Below are positions 13,879-25,276 of a stretch of 64,000 bases of DNA, in pieces. The notes below the pieces were generated by a model. That model was not told where the DNA came from and made no database searches. It saw only the letters and a program-made list of their open reading frames with translations. The stretch is from Rhizophagus clarus (taxonomy: Eukaryota > Glomeromycota > Glomeromycetes > Glomerales > Glomeraceae), in NCBI GenBank assembly GCA_015698045.1, contig BLAL01000297.1:62001-126000 (forward strand), in the 5' to 3' direction. Each line of letters starts with the position of its first letter. The first letter of the stretch is position 1. The position numbers and the translations under genes are program-made.

Positions 13879-15501
13879 TTAAAATTCATCAAGATTTTTT
13901 ATCCAATCACAAACATTAGTATGAAATTTTCCAATACTAGCATATTCTCTTAATAAATCAATTTTATCTTGACCCAACCATTCATTTGCATCATGAAAAT
14001 ATAATTCTAAACCGATAGTTGAAGATAATAATAAATCATAAGGTATCGTAGGAATATCATCAAGAAAAATTTTGAATTCTTTTAAATTACAAATAAATTT
14101 ACAATAAAAACCCAATAAAGATAATTTTGTAGTTAATTTTTTCGCAATTTTGGGTAACCAAAAATTTAAATCTAAATTATTTACCAAAGAATCAATTTCT
14201 AAAATTTCCAAATATTTAAAATTTTCCAAAAAATCAATTAAATAATTTACCGTATGAGGGGATACAGAAATAAATATATTAATTAAATTTGGACAAGAAG
14301 ATAAAATAATTTCAAATAATAATTGAGCATGTTCAGGATCTTGTTCAATTTCCCATTTTAAACATAAATATTTAATACTACCATTTGTTTTTAATATAAT
14401 ATTTGATAAATGATATAAATTTATTCTAGTATCTATACATAAACTAAATTCCACAAGTTGAGTATATGCAGGACCATTAGAAAAAGGTTGTAAAGTATTT
14501 AATGACCAAAATGATTTTGATATATTAATAGAATTAGGTAAATGAGAATCGGTTATCCTTAAATTTAAAAGATTCTTACATTCAGAGAAAATATTTAAAG
14601 GGATCGTTCCACCTTGTTTAATCCAAAGATGTGTTAAATCTTCATAATTGGCTTTTAAAAGATTTTTTAAAGCATTCGTTAAATTTGGCATTTGTTGATC
14701 GGTTAAACGGATTTTTAAGAAATGAATTTTTGGTAAAGTATTTAAAAAATTAGATAAATTTTCATCATCATCTTTGCATTTAATCATTAATTTATCTATA
14801 ATATAGAAAAGATTTTTAAATTTACTAAAAAATGAATGAGAATTATTTGTAGTTAATTTTAATAATTCAAGATGTGATCTTTCCGGTAAAATTTCATCTA
14901 AACAATCAAGGTAAGAATATGATCCAATCCCCTCCGGTATTGTTAATTTGTATCTTTTTACTGAACTTGTTTCAACAATCATTTTAATTAATTCTTGAAA
15001 AATAATTAATTGTGTATTAGAAAGATGTTGATATTTTTTTAAATAATTTTCTGTTAATATTATTTTCACCTGTTGTTGTCGTTGTTGTTGTTCATGTTGC
15101 TCTTGTTCTTGTTCAATTATAACTTTACGAATCCAATTTGCTATTGCCGTGAATAATGTTGTAAATTCTATTCCTTTTAAATATGTTATATAATTACATA
15201 AAAGTGGTTTATTATTATTATTATTTTCTTTTAATATGTTAACTTTTTCCAATCCATTTTGCCTAATAATAGATTTTGATTGTTGTGAGAGACATGAAAT
15301 ATATATTTCAATTATATCGATCACTCTAAGATTTCTATTCCGATAAGTTTTTCCAAATGTTTTTTCTAATGGATTTTCCCATAATATGGGGAATATATTT
15401 TTACACCAATATCTATTCACTAATAAACAATTAAATAAATCCGTATAATTTCCAACTTCTTTAAATATATTTTGAAGAATTTCAGGTGGTAACTGCATCA
15501 T
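13879..15501 (-). CDS. F-box protein, lineage-expanded type
   Basis: Single-exon gene for a 540-residue protein. The F-box lies at the extreme N terminus (LPPEILQNIFKEVGNYTDLFNCLLVNRYWC in pieces, residues about 4-33, followed by PILWENP), the usual start of the large glomeromycotan F-box family. A Glu/Gln-rich stretch (about residues 130-144) follows, then leucine-rich material with irregular LRR-like repeats (for example LEILEIDSL, LKEFKIFLDD). Family knowledge suggests binding to Skp1 in an SCF ubiquitin ligase, with the C-terminal part choosing the substrate. The start is the first ATG (MM) after an A-rich leader. No introns are needed. Confidence 0.85.
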   Translation of the reverse strand: MMQLPPEILQNIFKEVGNYTDLFNCLLVNRYWCKNIFPILWENPLEKTFGKTYRNRNLRVIDIIEIYISCLSQQSKSIIRQNGLEKVNILKENNNNNKPLLCNYITYLKGIEFTTLFTAIANWIRKVIIEQEQEQHEQQQRQQQVKIILTENYLKKYQHLSNTQLIIFQELIKMIVETSSVKRYKLTIPEGIGSYSYLDCLDEILPERSHLELLKLTTNNSHSFFSKFKNLFYIIDKLMIKCKDDDENLSNFLNTLPKIHFLKIRLTDQQMPNLTNALKNLLKANYEDLTHLWIKQGGTIPLNIFSECKNLLNLRITDSHLPNSINISKSFWSLNTLQPFSNGPAYTQLVEFSLCIDTRINLYHLSNIILKTNGSIKYLCLKWEIEQDPEHAQLLFEIILSSCPNLINIFISVSPHTVNYLIDFLENFKYLEILEIDSLVNNLDLNFWLPKIAKKLTTKLSLLGFYCKFICNLKEFKIFLDDIPTIPYDLLLSSTIGLELYFHDANEWLGQDKIDLLREYASIGKFHTNVCDWIKNLDEF

Positions 15502-16779
15502 TTTATTAAGGAAAGGAAGAAAAATAAGAAAAAATAAAAAATAAAAAGAAAAAAAAAAGAATTTTTTTTTTTTTAAAAATAAAAAAAAAGGAAGAAAACC
15601 AACTTAAATTAGTTGGGAAACTTATTTGGTGAAACTAAAAAGAAGAATGCAATTATTTAATATATGAACCATTGAACCTATTACACGTTACATATCAGGT
15701 TTCTTTTTTCTGTTTAGACCAATAAAAAATTTTAAAGTTTCACCTTGTTCTCAATACTTTGTTCTAGGGTTTTATTTGGTAATTAATTCATGACAAATTC
15801 TGTTAATAATACAATACTTAATAATAATAAGATAATATTCTCGGCTTCAAATCGAAAGCGTTCCGAGAATATGTAAATATAGTTTAAATTTTTTTTTATA
15901 TTGTGTGATCGAGATAAACAGGGGTTCAGATTCGTTAACAAGAGACCAATTATTTTGTATAATTATATAAATACGGTTTAGAACAATATAAATATAGTTT
16001 CATTGTGGCGTGGTAAATTTAGAGAATTTGTCCGTTGGTGTAACATATAATCCATTATTATACCTAGATAATCAAAAAAAGTAACTCAATAAATACGATT
16101 GTGATCTGTTTGTTGTCTATAAATTAAGTCTGTCATAGCGTATTTCATTGTACTAATGAATTGATGTATTTTTATTATTGTTAGAAAAATGAACATTAAA
16201 ACAATAGAATTTACCTTGGCATGGTGAATGGAAAATTATTTGATTTCATCGATAAGTTGGAATTCATGAAACCTTATTTGTGATTATTGTAAGTTTTCAA
16301 GAGGTAGAGTAATTGGTTCAAATGATGGTTTCTTTGGGGTAGTCATTTGGTCTTGCGTAAAATACTGACTATCTACGTTCCATTTAAATAATCTTTTGAT
16401 TTTGGCTTGCAATTCTCGAATGAAAAGTGACTTACAGTTATAACAATCAAGTTCAAGTTTTCAACACCGGTCAATGTCTCTTCTTGAGATACTTTTAGAA
16501 GCATGAACTATTATAATATCTTATCAAAGCGACTTTATATAATCAGATGGGCTTTTATAATAAGCGAGGTCAATTATACAGGTTGCAGATACTGCAAAGA
16601 TAGAATTGATAAGCTTTTCCACTTTTTTTTTTTTTTTGAAATTCTTAGACTTCATAAAGATTATTTAGTTAGATTCCGCCATCATTATTTAATGAAGTCA
16701 CATTGTTGGATACGTATCGCTATTAGGACATCATTTCTGATAGGAATGTTCATACAAACTTTATAATAAACGCTTGCTA
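15502..16779. other. Degraded intergenic sequence with a 10-bp inverted repeat
   Basis: No intact gene. ATATTCTCGG (15835-15844) and CCGAGAATAT (15863-15872) are exact inverted repeats with an 18-base spacer. Base composition is closer to coding DNA than the intergenic DNA elsewhere, but every frame is interrupted. It probably contains decayed coding or transposon sequence. Confidence 0.5.
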
Positions 16780-17037
16780 TTATACTGCCAATAATTAGTC
16801 CGAAGGAAGGGAACAAAGGAGGATTTGGAGAAAGCATTTCACTGGTATCAAAAAACGGCAGAAGGTGGTTATATAGTGGCAATGCGTAGTTGGCTTTTTG
16901 TTATGATAATGCTATATAATTCTACGCTTGATGATGTCATGTCTGGATGTCCGGATAATTTTCAATTATCCGGCTCATTCCAGGAACTGATCCAATGTTC
17001 TTTAGATGACGGATTCCATAATTTACTTCGGACTTAA
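16780..17037 (+). pseudogene. Sel1-like repeat relic
   Basis: A plus-strand frame reads TKEDLEKAFHWYQKTAEGGYIVAM, broken here as TKEDLEKAFHWY / QKTAEGGYIVAM. This is one consensus Sel1-like repeat (KAFxWYQKAAExG). Such repeats follow kinase domains in large fungal families. The repeat does not continue properly: the next residues lose the pattern, and a perfect palindrome occupies 16951-16973. No start, no second repeat and no kinase are seen, so this is a fragment. Confidence 0.55.
16951..16973. repeat. Perfect 10-bp palindrome with 3-base loop
   Basis: CCGGATAATT and AATTATCCGG flank TTC. The block is GC-richer than its surroundings and sits at the point where the Sel1-like frame loses similarity. 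It may be a small inverted-repeat insertion or the footprint of a transposon end. Confidence 0.45.
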
Positions 17038-18034
17038 TAACGGTTCCCGTTTTCCTAGTGAACTTATAATCCATGTTGCCAATTAGAAGTTAGGCGAAGA
17101 ATTGTTCAAATTCATGTGAGTATTTCATTACTTTTGCCGGAAAGTTTTACACATGTGGATAGATAGAGTAATATTAGTTGAATCATTGCACTTGTTTTTT
17201 GATAATCTAACATATATGCTTATTGTATCGAGACAATGTCCCAAGCAAGAGATAAGGGAGATAGGTTCAAGTAATTGGGTCTGATATTGAATTCTATAGC
17301 TATACTTTCTATAAATGTACCAACTGGGTACTCTTTGAGTACACATCTGATTATATTACCGATTTCCAAGTTATTTACTCTATATAATATGAATGCACAC
17401 CCTTCTATGACTTACCACACACGTTTTATTACCTCATATGTACTACTTATAAAGCGTTGACAGAGTAAACAAGATTATATATTATGAAACCTGACCTCTT
17501 GAGATCAGCTTTAAGATAATTTAAATTATTTGTTTTGTTTTATAAAGCCTTTTAGAACACCTTTGTCTAAACCATCTATACTTTCAATTATGAATTATCC
17601 ATAGTTATACATACTTACACAACATGCAGATAAATAACATTAACGTTAGTAAATGTCGAAAGTTTTGGTGCACCTTCCGAGAGTCCTTAACCATTTGATT
17701 ACAAGTTCTAAAGTCGCTTCCTCGTGAACCTGCACAGCCATAAACAAAAATGTTCATGTCATCGTTTCATCAGAACTTTCCCCAATAATTTCTTCGCCAG
17801 CACTTTCAATATATCGGCTTCTTTGAGTGAATCCAATCGCAAAGATCGATTACAATCAGGTTCACGACTAATCACATTTTCTCACACTTAGTCAAATCGG
17901 ACAACAGTACGACGGATTTTTTACTTTTTTTTTCACCACAAGCCACTGATCAAGAACTGAAAGTATATATAAATTTATCAAGTTTTTTTCAAAACTTCTT
18001 TCTCTAAAACTCATTTTATAACTTTAATCTACAA
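17038..18034. other. Degraded sequence, coding-like on the minus strand in part
   Basis: Reading the minus strand from about 17830 to 17640 gives fragments such as YIESAGEEIIGESSDE and, after a break, VHEEATLELVIKWLRTL, which look like real protein sequence broken by stops and shifts. I do not recognise the family. No gene is supported. Confidence 0.35.
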
Positions 18035-18240
18035 ATGATAATTGTTGCCACAGTCAATAACATTGATGGTATTAAAATCGAATTTGATAGTTTAACCATT
18101 GGAGATCTTAAATCTCTTATCACAATGACAATTTCTAATTATAATATTGGAAGATTATTATCGATGAAGAATGCAAGCTTAATGGTGTGATTACAAGTAT
18201 TAAGATGATGCTACAAAAAAATTATTTAAAAACAGAGTAA
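18035..18240 (+). pseudogene. Small ubiquitin-fold-like gene fragment, frameshifted
   Basis: From ATG at 18035 the frame reads MIIVATVNNIDGIKIEFDS, then LTIGDLKSLITMTISNYNI. It shifts by one base near 18155, and in the new frame continues as KIIIDEECKLNGVITSIKMM to a stop at 18238-18240. The pattern of an N-terminal beta hairpin, an LK-x-LI helix and then an xLNGx-x segment resembles a ubiquitin-like domain. The length and the single shift suggest a decayed short gene. The assignment is tentative. Confidence 0.35.
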
Positions 18241-19510
18241 TTTTGGAACATTCTGCTGAGAGGTTGATAGTCGTGTGACTCGTGTCATCTCTGCTAATAA
18301 TAACAAATACTATCTTTAATCTTGTGCTTTTTCTTTCCTTCTTTTATCACTCACATTACCAATAGAACAACTCATTGCCATAACAAATTTAGTCAATGTA
18401 GTGTGGTAGTTGATATCTGTTGCTTTTAATTACCTGCTGGTCAAATTATTTTGGGATGCCAAAATTAATTTTGTGAGTAGTAATTTAATAGTAATTTGAG
18501 ATTTGAAATTTGAAATTTGAGATTTAAGATTAAAGATTTAGAATTTGAATTTGGACAGCATGTGTCTTATATGCAAAAATATTCATAGAGAAAAGATCAG
18601 GTATATATTATGTTTTTTGTCTGAGTGTAATTTGAGTTGGTATAAAAACTGACTCTTATTTAAATTTAGGCACCTTTAACGAAGTAATTGGATAACAAAT
18701 ACATATTTTTTCTTGTCAAATATTCTCTCATCATTTTTGTCAAAATATACCATCGTCAAGTTTCAAAATTTCTAACAATGTCTTCTAATGCACCATCATC
18801 TGTCTCTCTTCTCTTCACGGTCATCTAGATGCCTCTCCTCGTCATCATCTGTTAATATTAATAACACCGTTAGCACCAATACACCTTCCTCTCATCGTCA
18901 CTATAATAAGCTGTTTTACAATTCATTTCTTTAATAAAATACTCAAGAGTTGCTAATATAATCCCAGTATATGTCTGTGTAATAGATTCTTGCGTGTTAG
19001 TTTTATATTTCGTCTATCGTGATTGAGATATTATTGATATTATGCTCTTCCACGAGATGACGACGCAATTTGGTCGAAGCTTTATATATCATATTTTTAT
19101 ATCTGAAATTTTAACCGTCACTTCAAAAGGACTTAATATATAAACGATATATTTCAAAAAATGATATATTTCAAAAATATATATAAATATATACATACAC
19201 CATCATAAAGTTACATTATTTATTATGAAATTTGAAAATGAGATTTAAACCGTTAAAATTCATGACATTCGTAACAAATTAAGCCAAACGAATGAATCGA
19301 AACGGCACTACAAAAAGTATAAATCTTTACTCATAACTTTTATTAAGTTCACTTTAACAAACTTTAACCACTTTAACAAAAAAATCTTAATTTTCATTCA
19401 ACTTTACAACCTAATGAAGGATTGTAAATTACTATTTATTCTTAAGAACAATTATCTGATGTAATTTTCTAATTATTCCTATACAAACTTAAGAACTAAA
19501 TAAGAACAAT
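18241..19510. other. Degraded intergenic sequence
   Basis: A short direct repeat of ATTTGAGA/ATTTGAAA words covers about 18495-18555. A short frame MSSNAPSSVSLLF at 18778 breaks off and only Ser/Thr/His-rich remnants follow. AT-rich 3' flank of the next gene follows to 19510. No intact gene is supported. Confidence 0.5.
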
Positions 19511-21014
19511 TTAAAATCTTGCATTAACATTTCTTCTATTACCCATATATTTGTGAGTACTCTTATGTATACCAAACTCTCTTCCTGTCCTAAATATTTG
19601 TCCACAACAGGAATAAGTACGAACGGTACCAGGATTTCTTCTTCTTTTCGTTTGTCTTGAGCTCCTCCTTTTCGGTTTCTTCTTAATATAATTATCATGA
19701 ACCTTTTCTTCATGTTTCGCATGGAATGAAACTTTATTGCTTATCTTACAAATGAACTTATGATCATTGTTAATATGTTTTTCCCTAGAAGTTTTATCAG
19801 AAAATTCCTTATCACATTGAGTACATTTTAACAATTTAACATTACCAATATCAAAAAAATTAACATTATTAATAGATTCCTTCTCATCATTTGAAGAATA
19901 ATCATGATTATCTTGTATTTCCTTATCAAAAATAAAATCATTAGATGTTGAATGATAAAACTCTAAAATTCTTTGAACCTTTTCCACAGTTAATGTTGAA
20001 GGTTGTGATTTAAAATTATAATCGTTCAATTTTTCGTTAGAATTAATCTGTTGAACAGTATTTCCCTTAGGCATGGTCACATTAATTACATTAGGTATGG
20101 TCGTATTGCCAAGCTCATTTAATTCATTATCCACGGATTTATTTGAATGATTCATAAGTTCAATAATCCTATTTGAATCATTAAACTTTTTATCATCAGA
20201 TTTGGTTGTCATAAAATTGTTATCATGATTAACTCTGCTTGGAACGTTTAATCTTCCATCCTTATCCTTCAAAGAGCTACTTGAATGAACGGTTTTATTA
20301 TCAATTTCAAATTCCAATGAAGGTTTTTCGGGAATAATTGAACGTACGTAAGAGAAATCATCATCTCTTTTGGTGTCATTTTGTCGTTGAATTTCACATG
20401 ATGATTCTGAAAGATCAAGAAAAGGACAACAGGAATAATCTTGTGATACCAATTTTTTTTTGTTGATCATTTTATTAAACAAGAGATCATAGTGAAACAA
20501 TGAATAAAATTGGTTGTTATCTTGAAATCTTTTAGTCGTATCTTTTTTATGAATAGAATTCTCTCTTCTAATCTCTTGATGATTTGTAAGAATATGATTG
20601 ATTCCCAAATAAGAAAATCCTCGATTAATTTCTCTCATTTCACTTTGATTAGAAGTTTGATGATACGAATAAATTTCATTCAATTCAAATAATGATGGAA
20701 AACCATATTGAAAACAAGAATTATCATGTTTAACGGGAGAAACTATATCCGGTGTTAAATTTTGATTTAACACCCGTTTAATAGAATCATTCGAATTATT
20801 CGTTCGTAAAGAAGGTTTCTCTTGATTTCGCCATATTGAATCATTCAAGGTTAAACCAAAGATATCTTGTTTTTTCTAAAAAAGGAAATATACAAAATAA
20901 ATATAATATTTTTTTTTCAATTGAACCAAAAATTATAATAATGACCTTTCCTCTTTTTTTTTACAAAAAAAAAAAATATATATATATAATTTAACTTACT
21001 CGTACAAAAGACAT
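19511..21014 (-). CDS. C2H2-type zinc-finger protein with long disordered N terminus
   Basis: Two exons, 21014..21000 and 20875..19511, giving 459 residues. Exon 1 is only 15 nt (MSFVR) and splices (CGA|GTAAGT ... TTTAG|AAAAAA) in frame to KKQDIFGLTLNDSIW; no ATG lies at the start of the long exon, which supports this structure. Residues up to about 330 are rich in Asn, Ser, Asp and Lys and look disordered. A classical finger follows (LKCTQCDKEFSDKTSREKH), then a degenerate one (FICKISNKVSFHAKH, missing a Cys), a basic patch (KKKPKRRSSRQTKRRRNPG, a likely nuclear signal), and a last partial finger (YSCCGQIFRTGREFGIHKSTH). It is probably nuclear. Function unknown. Confidence 0.75.
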
Positions 21015-21637
21015 TTTTTCACAAAAAAAAAATTTATTTTTTATTTTTATTTTTTTTTTTTTTTTTAAGAAAAAAAATGTATTTAAAAAAAAAAGAGGTG
21101 GGTAATTTACTCATTTGACTTATAACCACTAAAACAGTTTATCAAAATAGGTAATATTGTGACACCTATTTGTAATTCGTGAGAAATTATTATTATCATA
21201 TGACCTTCCAAAGTAGTTTTTCCGCATCATAAAATTCATAGATACCACCTCTTCATAATTTTCTTTGTAAACGTTAATAATTGTGTAAGCCTTCAGGTTT
21301 ATTATCCAGTTAAAATATTGTACTACAAATTATTATTTTATTTTTTTTTTCATTACAATACAAAATTATAATATTCATATGAACATCCTTACATAAAAAT
21401 TTAGGTTGATCATGTCTATCATATCTTAATATGTAAGAATGAGAGAATAAACGAAAAAGAGACGAATCATTCTAATCATTCATTCATTAATAAATAGCCT
21501 TTGAAAAATCGAGGGTGAATTTTTTTTTTTAAAAAAAAAATAAACAAAAGAAAAGAAAATTAAATAAAATAAATTTATTCGAATCAAAAATATAAAAAAA
21601 AACCAGGCATTTCTTTAAATTCCTTCACGAATAAAAA
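21015..21637. other. Divergent intergenic region
   Basis: Long A and T tracts flank both start sites. A less biased stretch (about 21100-21480) contains no open frame or repeat that I recognise. Confidence 0.6.
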
Positions 21638-22535
21638 ATGGGTAGATGCAAATCTTCCAAAAGAATTACTATGATGCGAAAAGCTAAGAATTCCGTTAAA
21701 GGCATTGAAAAATCCAATATTAACGTTGAAGATGGTAAAGGTGTAACTGACATCATCGATTACAATTTAAATGGTACACATACTGTGTATATACATATAC
21801 ATAAATAGATTTACATATATTTTTATATTATTATTTATTGACAAATTTATTAAATCCGTTAGTAATCTTTGTTGGAATAGTCCCAACTTGTAAGAATTCT
21901 GCAAAGAGAAAACATTATTATTGCAGTTCAAAATAATCAGTTCTATAAATTATTGCATGAAAGTGGTAAATTATTCAATTAAAAGATTAATATTTTAAAA
22001 TACTTTGATCTCTAAAATTCTTTACTTTTAAGGATTTACTGAAAGGAAACTTAAACCGGAAGAAGATCGATCATTGTTAAATTATAAGATTGGATTGATG
22101 AATATTCGTACCAAATCCACTCAAAAGAATCCTGTAATTATCTTTACTTTTTTTTTTTTTTATCTCTGACAATTTCCTGTCATTTTCTCTGGTAATTTTT
22201 CTAGTAATTTAATATCTAATATCTTTTTTTCTTTTTTTTTAAAAAAAAAAAAAGATCGATCCTAAAGAAGAGATCAGAGAAGGAATCGAAATTTTTATTG
22301 AAAAAATAAAAAAATATAAATCAAATTTCATTTGTTTTAATGGAAAAGACGGATTTGCTACTTTCATGTCAATTGTAAATGATATGGCAGTTAGTAGTAA
22401 ATATGAATTTGGATTTAAAAAGGATGATAAAATTGATTGGGTTGCCGAAAATGGTACACAAAGATATTCTTATTACCATCAACTGGTGGATTAAACAGTG
22501 CTTATCGATATGACGAAAAGAAAGTCTTTGATTGA
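21638..22535 (+). pseudogene. Thymine/uracil-DNA glycosylase (TDG/MUG family), frameshifted
   Basis: Four exons can be traced: 21638..21773, 21863..21965, 22033..22133 and 22255..22535. The basic start (MGRCKSSKRITMMRKAKN) leads to DIIDYNLN-VIFVGIVPTCKN, then after a one-base shift in a CAAAA run to NNQFYKLLHESG, FTERKLKPEEDRSLLNYKIGL (read in two parts), KIKKYKSNFICFNGKDGF, and after a second shift near 22460 to IFLLPSTGGLNSAYRYDEKK and a stop at 22533. These blocks match, in order, the MUG/TDG core (VLFVGINPG, FWKLL-SG, EEDRxLLxYGIGLTN, FxGKxxY, VLPSxSGxN). The catalytic Asn of GINPG is replaced by Val (GIVPT). With two frameshifts the product is probably inactive, though homopolymer errors could explain the shifts. 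Confidence 0.75.
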
Positions 22536-23092
22536 TAATGATGACGTTAAAATTACTGATAAATAGTGATTAATAGTGACTAAAAAATATATTATTGTAA
22601 TTAATTTTTTAAGTATTAATGATAAAATTTTTTGAGAGTAAATCATATGAAAGTTTGTTAGTGACGAAATGAAAATATACACGTGATGAAACTTTAAAAT
22701 AGTAAAATTTATTGTGTGCAAATAAGATGATTATCTTTTTTTTTCTTTTTTTTTTACAATGGTGAATTGATCTATCATAAAAGTTTGGAAGAAAAAATTA
22801 AAGTAGTTTATGACGATAAATATTCTCATTTAACTTTCTATATACAGATCAAATTAAAATAAATCTTATTTTTTACGTCAGAAAGTCAATGAAAAGTTTC
22901 TCTTCCTGTAATCAAAAATCCTGTGCATAAAAACGTAAACGTTACACGATAAATTCTTCACGTTCTTCATTACTTCCTTTTTTTTTCAAAAAAAAAAAAA
23001 AAAAAATTCTCTTTTTCATATATTTTCCGTGTTTCTCTAAAGTGGCGATTTTTACCAAGATAAAAATAAAAAAAAAAAAAAAAAAAATAAAT
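22536..23092. other. Intergenic region
   Basis: AT-rich, with T-runs near 22737-22755 and A-runs near 22988-23007 and 23068-23087. No gene is supported. Confidence 0.6.
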
Positions 23093-23622
23093 ATGTCGGC
23101 AAAACTTTCTTTACTCAATCTTCACCTTCGTTTACTTCCAAGTAAAGTGGAGTCTTTTATAGACAAAACGAAGAAAGAATTTAAAGAAGTTGTAAATAGA
23201 GAAGATTGTTCAGAAGAAGACGTACCACTTGACTATGATTTAATATTTAGTAATCCAAGAGTTGATTTATATTCATTTGACGAGGAAACGGAAACTACTC
23301 AAAATGAAGTTATGAGTGAACCTGAATATTTGGATAATAATGATGATTCCAAGAAACAAAAAAAGGTGATACTGGTGATATTTTAATAATGATTTTTTAT
23401 ATATTAACATTTGATAAACTAAAAATTTTTTCGTTAATATTATAGAAGACAATGTATAATCGTGTCAAGAAACGTATTATTGATCAACTATCGACCACTT
23501 CTACCAAAGATAAAATCAAATCAAAGGAACCTAAACCATCCGACCTCTCTTCTAATCGTGTAACATTGGTCAAAGAAATTCGCGTTCATGTTTATTGTGA
23601 AGAAGAGAATGAAAATTTGTAA
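23093..23622 (+). CDS. Small acidic/basic protein of unknown function
   Basis: Two exons, 23093..23365 and 23446..23622, giving 149 residues; splice KK|GTGATA...TATAG|K is in phase 0. The upstream in-frame ATG-less extension through poly-Lys is ignored and MSAKLSLLNLHLRLL is taken as the start. The N terminus is a Leu-rich helix, then a charged helix (VESFIDKTKKEFKEVV), an acidic middle, a basic segment (YNRVKKRIIDQL) and a closing beta-like end (VTLVKEIRVHVYCEEEN). No known domain is recognised. The codon pattern and clean splice make it a plausible gene. Confidence 0.6.
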
Positions 23623-24242
23623 ATTTGCTATATTTAAAGTGAATGATTCTTACATGTTTGTAAATATTTTGTTTTAAATGTTTGAATCATTCATGTACGC
23701 GTTAATATTTTGATATTTGTTGAAATATTTGAATATTTGTGTAATATATGTACATAAAATTTATTGTTTTGAAAAAAAAAAAAGAACTATTTTAAATGTC
23801 ATAAATGTCATAAAATGTTATAAAATGTTATAAATGTATATCAAAAAAGATCTCGATCATGATCTATTATGATAATCGGCGAGAATGAAATATTTGAATA
23901 ATGATAATTTACTAGGTGATAAACGACATGTAATCAGCAATGATTCATTTATTTTTAATTATTGAAAATATTATGATCCTGATAATTTTCTTATTTTATT
24001 ATCAGATTTTTTTCTTTCTTCATTTTCATATTTTAATCTAGGTTTATTTTCGATTTTCAACAAGCAACAAGCATGTAAATCTTCATCGGCATATTTATAT
24101 TTTGATATTTTGATGAAAACGCACAAACATGTAAATCTCTTTTTTTTTATCCTTTTAGGAAATATCCCTCGTTAAATCTAGACATGTGTCCAAGTTACAC
24201 AAGTTAAACTATATAAAGTAATTCAATTTCATTTTGTTACTT

Positions 24243-24278
<36 letters not shown>

Positions 24279-24307
24279 CTTTTTTACATTTAAAGAAAAA
24301 GAAAATT
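23623..24307. other. Intergenic region with short tandem repeat
   Basis: ATAAATGTC/ATAAAATGTT units repeat at about 23796-23841, followed by ordinary AT-rich DNA and a 30-base T-run (about 24246-24274) shortly before the next start codon. No gene is seen. Confidence 0.6.
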
Positions 24308-24988
24308 ATGCCATCCCTTTTCTTAACGGGAAAACCGAGAATAGGCAAATCCACTATAATTAGAAAATTGGTAAAGTATTTACAAGCAACTTATCCGGAA
24401 ACAATTTCAACTCATGGTTTTTATACATCCGAAGTATCAGATGGTCCAAATAAATTTAGAATAGGATTTGATATAATCACGATTGATGGACAAAAAGGTG
24501 TACTTTCACGTAAAAAAGATTATTGGACAGGGAGTCCTTTTGATAACAATGCACCAAGAGTTGGAGGATATATAGTTAATTTAAAAGAATTTGAAAGGTT
24601 AGCCATACCTTCTATTACAGTTCATCATAATAATGAAGAGGAGAAATTTGAAAAGAAAAAATTAGACGTGATCATAATTGATGAAGTTGGTAAAATGGAA
24701 TGTTTTTCAAATGAATTTAATGAAATTGTTAGAAATTTAGTATTAAAAAATAATAATGTTAATAATAAGAGTAATGATGATATTTACGTTATTGGAACTG
24801 TTGCGATGAAACATGATGGATTGGCTGAAGAGATTAGAAATAAAGCTGGATTTGGAAAAATATCAAAAGGTATTAAAGAAGATAATAAAAATCTCGTAAT
24901 TTTGGAGGTTACGTATGAGAATAGAGATTATATGGTTGATAATATTGTTTTTGAATTAGAAAAAATTTTAGATAAAGGGAATTTCTAA
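24308..24988 (+). CDS. THEP1/NTPCR-type nucleoside-triphosphatase
   Basis: Intronless gene for a 226-residue P-loop enzyme. Walker A is TGKPRIGKST (residues 7-16); a THGFYTSEV segment follows, typical of the THEP1 family, then VGGYIVNLKEFE, and Walker B DVIIIDEVGKMEC (residues 120-132). The C-terminal VIGTVAMKHDGLAEEI resembles the family's TV-x-x-xG segment. Family members hydrolyse nucleoside triphosphates to diphosphates and are called cancer-related NTPase in animals. The protein is somewhat longer than the ~190 residues common in the family because of an Asn-rich loop (about residues 105-118 and 148-156). The start is the only ATG upstream of the P-loop. Confidence 0.9.
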   Translation: MPSLFLTGKPRIGKSTIIRKLVKYLQATYPETISTHGFYTSEVSDGPNKFRIGFDIITIDGQKGVLSRKKDYWTGSPFDNNAPRVGGYIVNLKEFERLAIPSITVHHNNEEEKFEKKKLDVIIIDEVGKMECFSNEFNEIVRNLVLKNNNVNNKSNDDIYVIGTVAMKHDGLAEEIRNKAGFGKISKGIKEDNKNLVILEVTYENRDYMVDNIVFELEKILDKGNF

Positions 24989-25276
24989 TGAAAATTTATA
25001 CAACGCGATAAAGTCGATTAACGATGAAAATTAATAAATCTTGGAGCCAATTTTTTGATAATATATAAATAAATAACTGACAAATAAATTTGTACGGGTT
25101 CAATTTATCTAAATTTAGTTAGTTAACTTGATACTGCGCCTCATTTATTTTAAAATCGCGTTTTTTATTTATAACGTTTATTATAATAGCGTTAATCATA
25201 CGTTTATAATGAAAATATTTTACCTATTAGAAAAAAAAATGTCCTATGTATATTTTCACATCTAAAAAATGAATTA
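24989..25276. other. Convergent intergenic region
   Basis: Short AT-rich gap between the 3' ends of two convergent genes; no further feature is seen. Confidence 0.6.
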
